From Roseibium polysiphoniae (lineage in GTDB: Bacteria; Pseudomonadota; Alphaproteobacteria; Rhizobiales; Stappiaceae), in assembly GCF_014842925.1 (NCBI RefSeq), contig NZ_JACYXJ010000001.1, forward strand, positions 558,001-622,000: a DNA stretch of 64,000 nt. Reading direction: 5' to 3'. How positions within the stretch are numbered: position 1 is the first letter of the stretch; the number at the start of each line of letters is the position of its first letter. The position numbers and the translations under genes are program-made. Of the stretch, positions 62,879-64,000 are shown in pieces. Below the pieces are notes generated by a model that was given only the letters and a program-made list of their open reading frames with translations, searched no databases and was not told the origin of the DNA.

Positions 62879-64000
62879 ATGACGAACACTGCTTTGATCA
62901 AGGCCGTTATTGCTGCCTTTTTTGTAGGGAGCGCCGCGCTGGTCACCGGGTATATTTACTCGAACAGTGGCGATGACGACCAGGCGCCCGCAACGCAATC
63001 GGTTGCAGAATCGACGCAAGAGCCTGCCGACACGTCCGGCGAGGAAGAGGTCGCCGCAACCAGCGCGGCGGATGACACAGACAGTGCCGCGGAAGAACCT
63101 GATGTTGCCTCCGCGCCGGCAGAAACCCTTCTGTTTGATGTGGTCGGCGTTGAGCCAACCGGTGATGCGGTGGTTGCAGGACGTTCCGAGCCGGGAGCCA
63201 TCGTGGCACTGACGGCAAACGGAGAAGTCGTTGGCAAGGGCATAGCGAACGACAAGGGCGAGTGGACCATCATTCTGGATGAACCGCTGCCATCTGGTGA
63301 CTATGATGTCGGTCTTCAGACCCAGAATGCGGACGGAACATCGACCGGCGATTCGAGCCAGCGTCTGGCTGTATCGGTCCCCGAAGACGGCACGTCGCAG
63401 CCCCTCGTGGTTTTGAACAGCCCGGATGCGCCGTCGACCTTGCTTCAAAAGCCTGAACTCGCTGAAGCCGCGCCTTCCGAAACTGCGCCAGCCGAAGCCG
63501 CTCCTGAGCAAGAACAACAGGTCGCGGTGACGGAAGCAGAGGAGACAACAGCTCCTGCCACTGAGGCTGTCGCAGATGCCGCTTCTGACGTGACCGGCGA
63601 TACCAGTCCGGAAGTGGGCGCACCCGCTGTCGATGAAACCGTTGTGGCGGCGGTCGAGCCAGCGGCACCGGACGTGGCTGCTGAAGGTGCCGAGGACGTT
63701 GTTTCAGAGGCGCAGTCGGAGGCCACTGACGAACCTGCGCCAGTCGAAACAGCAAGTCCGGCAGACCCGGTTGCCAAACCTGTCAGAGAACCGATTGCCG
63801 AAACCGCGGCCGCCAATGTTGGTAGCGCTGAAGAACCGGCACCCGTCCAGAAGCCTTCAAGCGAAGCAGTGGCCTCGACGCCGTCGCCAACCGAAGAGGC
63901 AAGCTCTGATCCTGCGGCGCTCACGGTTACCGTCGATGCGGTCGAATCTGAGGCCGGCAAGATCTATGTGGCCGGGACTGGCAAGGCTGGAAACACGATA
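62879..64000 (+). CDS. Exported Ig-like/low-complexity protein, C-terminus outside the window
   Basis: The frame is open from ATG 62879 to the window end (374 codons). A hydrophobic segment at about 8-26 anchors or exports it. A Glu/Ala/Asp-rich linker follows, then a bacterial Ig-like repeat (about 83-165, with GRSEPGAIVAL and a WTIIL strand). A long Ala/Pro/Glu/Thr-rich disordered region runs from about 185 to 340, and a second Ig-like repeat starts at the edge (VAGTGKAGNT). Similar proteins in Hyphomicrobiales often end in LysM, which would bind peptidoglycan; that part is not visible. A TTGCCG...TATTCA promoter-like pair lies near 62740-62765. Confidence 0.8.
   Translation, partial: MTNTALIKAVIAAFFVGSAALVTGYIYSNSGDDDQAPATQSVAESTQEPADTSGEEEVAATSAADDTDSAAEEPDVASAPAETLLFDVVGVEPTGDAVVAGRSEPGAIVALTANGEVVGKGIANDKGEWTIILDEPLPSGDYDVGLQTQNADGTSTGDSSQRLAVSVPEDGTSQPLVVLNSPDAPSTLLQKPELAEAAPSETAPAEAAPEQEQQVAVTEAEETTAPATEAVADAASDVTGDTSPEVGAPAVDETVVAAVEPAAPDVAAEGAEDVVSEAQSEATDEPAPVETASPADPVAKPVREPIAETAAANVGSAEEPAPVQKPSSEAVASTPSPTEEASSDPAALTVTVDAVESEAGKIYVAGTGKAGNTI

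Overview
The window looks like chromosomal DNA of a moderately GC-rich alphaproteobacterium. The mix of a Rieske-type betaine monooxygenase, corrinoid methyl-transfer proteins, class II DAHP synthase, citramalate synthase, a DUF2865 protein and a soluble PilZ chemoreceptor fits marine or rhizosphere Hyphomicrobiales. A Stappiaceae (Labrenzia/Roseibium-like) origin is my guess from gene style, not a demonstrated assignment. I see no tRNA, rRNA, CRISPR array, insertion sequence or prophage.

1-23.2 kb is a glycine betaine and one-carbon island. It holds three different ways of taking a methyl group off a quaternary amine. These are a corrinoid-dependent MttB-family methyltransferase (1-1423, C-terminus cut by the window edge), a betaine-homocysteine methyltransferase (4415-5419) and a Rieske oxygenase/reductase pair GbcA-GbcB (14254-16570). 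Around them are a dimethylglycine dehydrogenase-like FAD/GcvT enzyme and a minus-strand operon. The operon encodes a corrinoid protein, DUF1638, a PF13769 protein, a methylene-THF reductase, a methyl-THF:corrinoid methyltransferase, an unknown 117-residue protein and a RamA-like corrinoid activator. Formate-THF ligase and a GlxA/GbdR-type AraC regulator complete the set. The genes read as a route from betaine methyl groups through methyl-cobamide or formaldehyde to THF-bound C1 and formate. Four of the methyl-transfer proteins carry short arginine-rich tails, three of them with the same RRQS string; I regard this as the most unusual signal in the window.

23.4-30.8 kb is a surface or flagellar sugar island, visibly more A/T-rich than its flanks. 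It has a NeuB-like nonulosonate synthase, a KdsC-like HAD phosphatase, a CMP-sugar synthetase fused to a second HAD domain that has lost its catalytic aspartates, two methyltransferases, an orphan B12-binding fragment and a large TPR-glycosyltransferase resembling flagellin glycosyltransferases. A sigma-54-like -24/-12 element precedes the first gene.

31-64 kb is mostly core housekeeping: gph, rpiA, gor, class II DAHP synthase, nadE, gltX, cysS, cimA and rarD. Interspersed are signalling genes (PilZ-MCP, GGDEF, response regulator, MarR, ArsR), cell-envelope genes (L,D-transpeptidase, DUF2865, an Ig-like anchored protein) and gamma-glutamyl metabolism. A pair of inverted REP-like repeats sits directly upstream of a DUF559 endonuclease-like gene at 58.3-58.9 kb.
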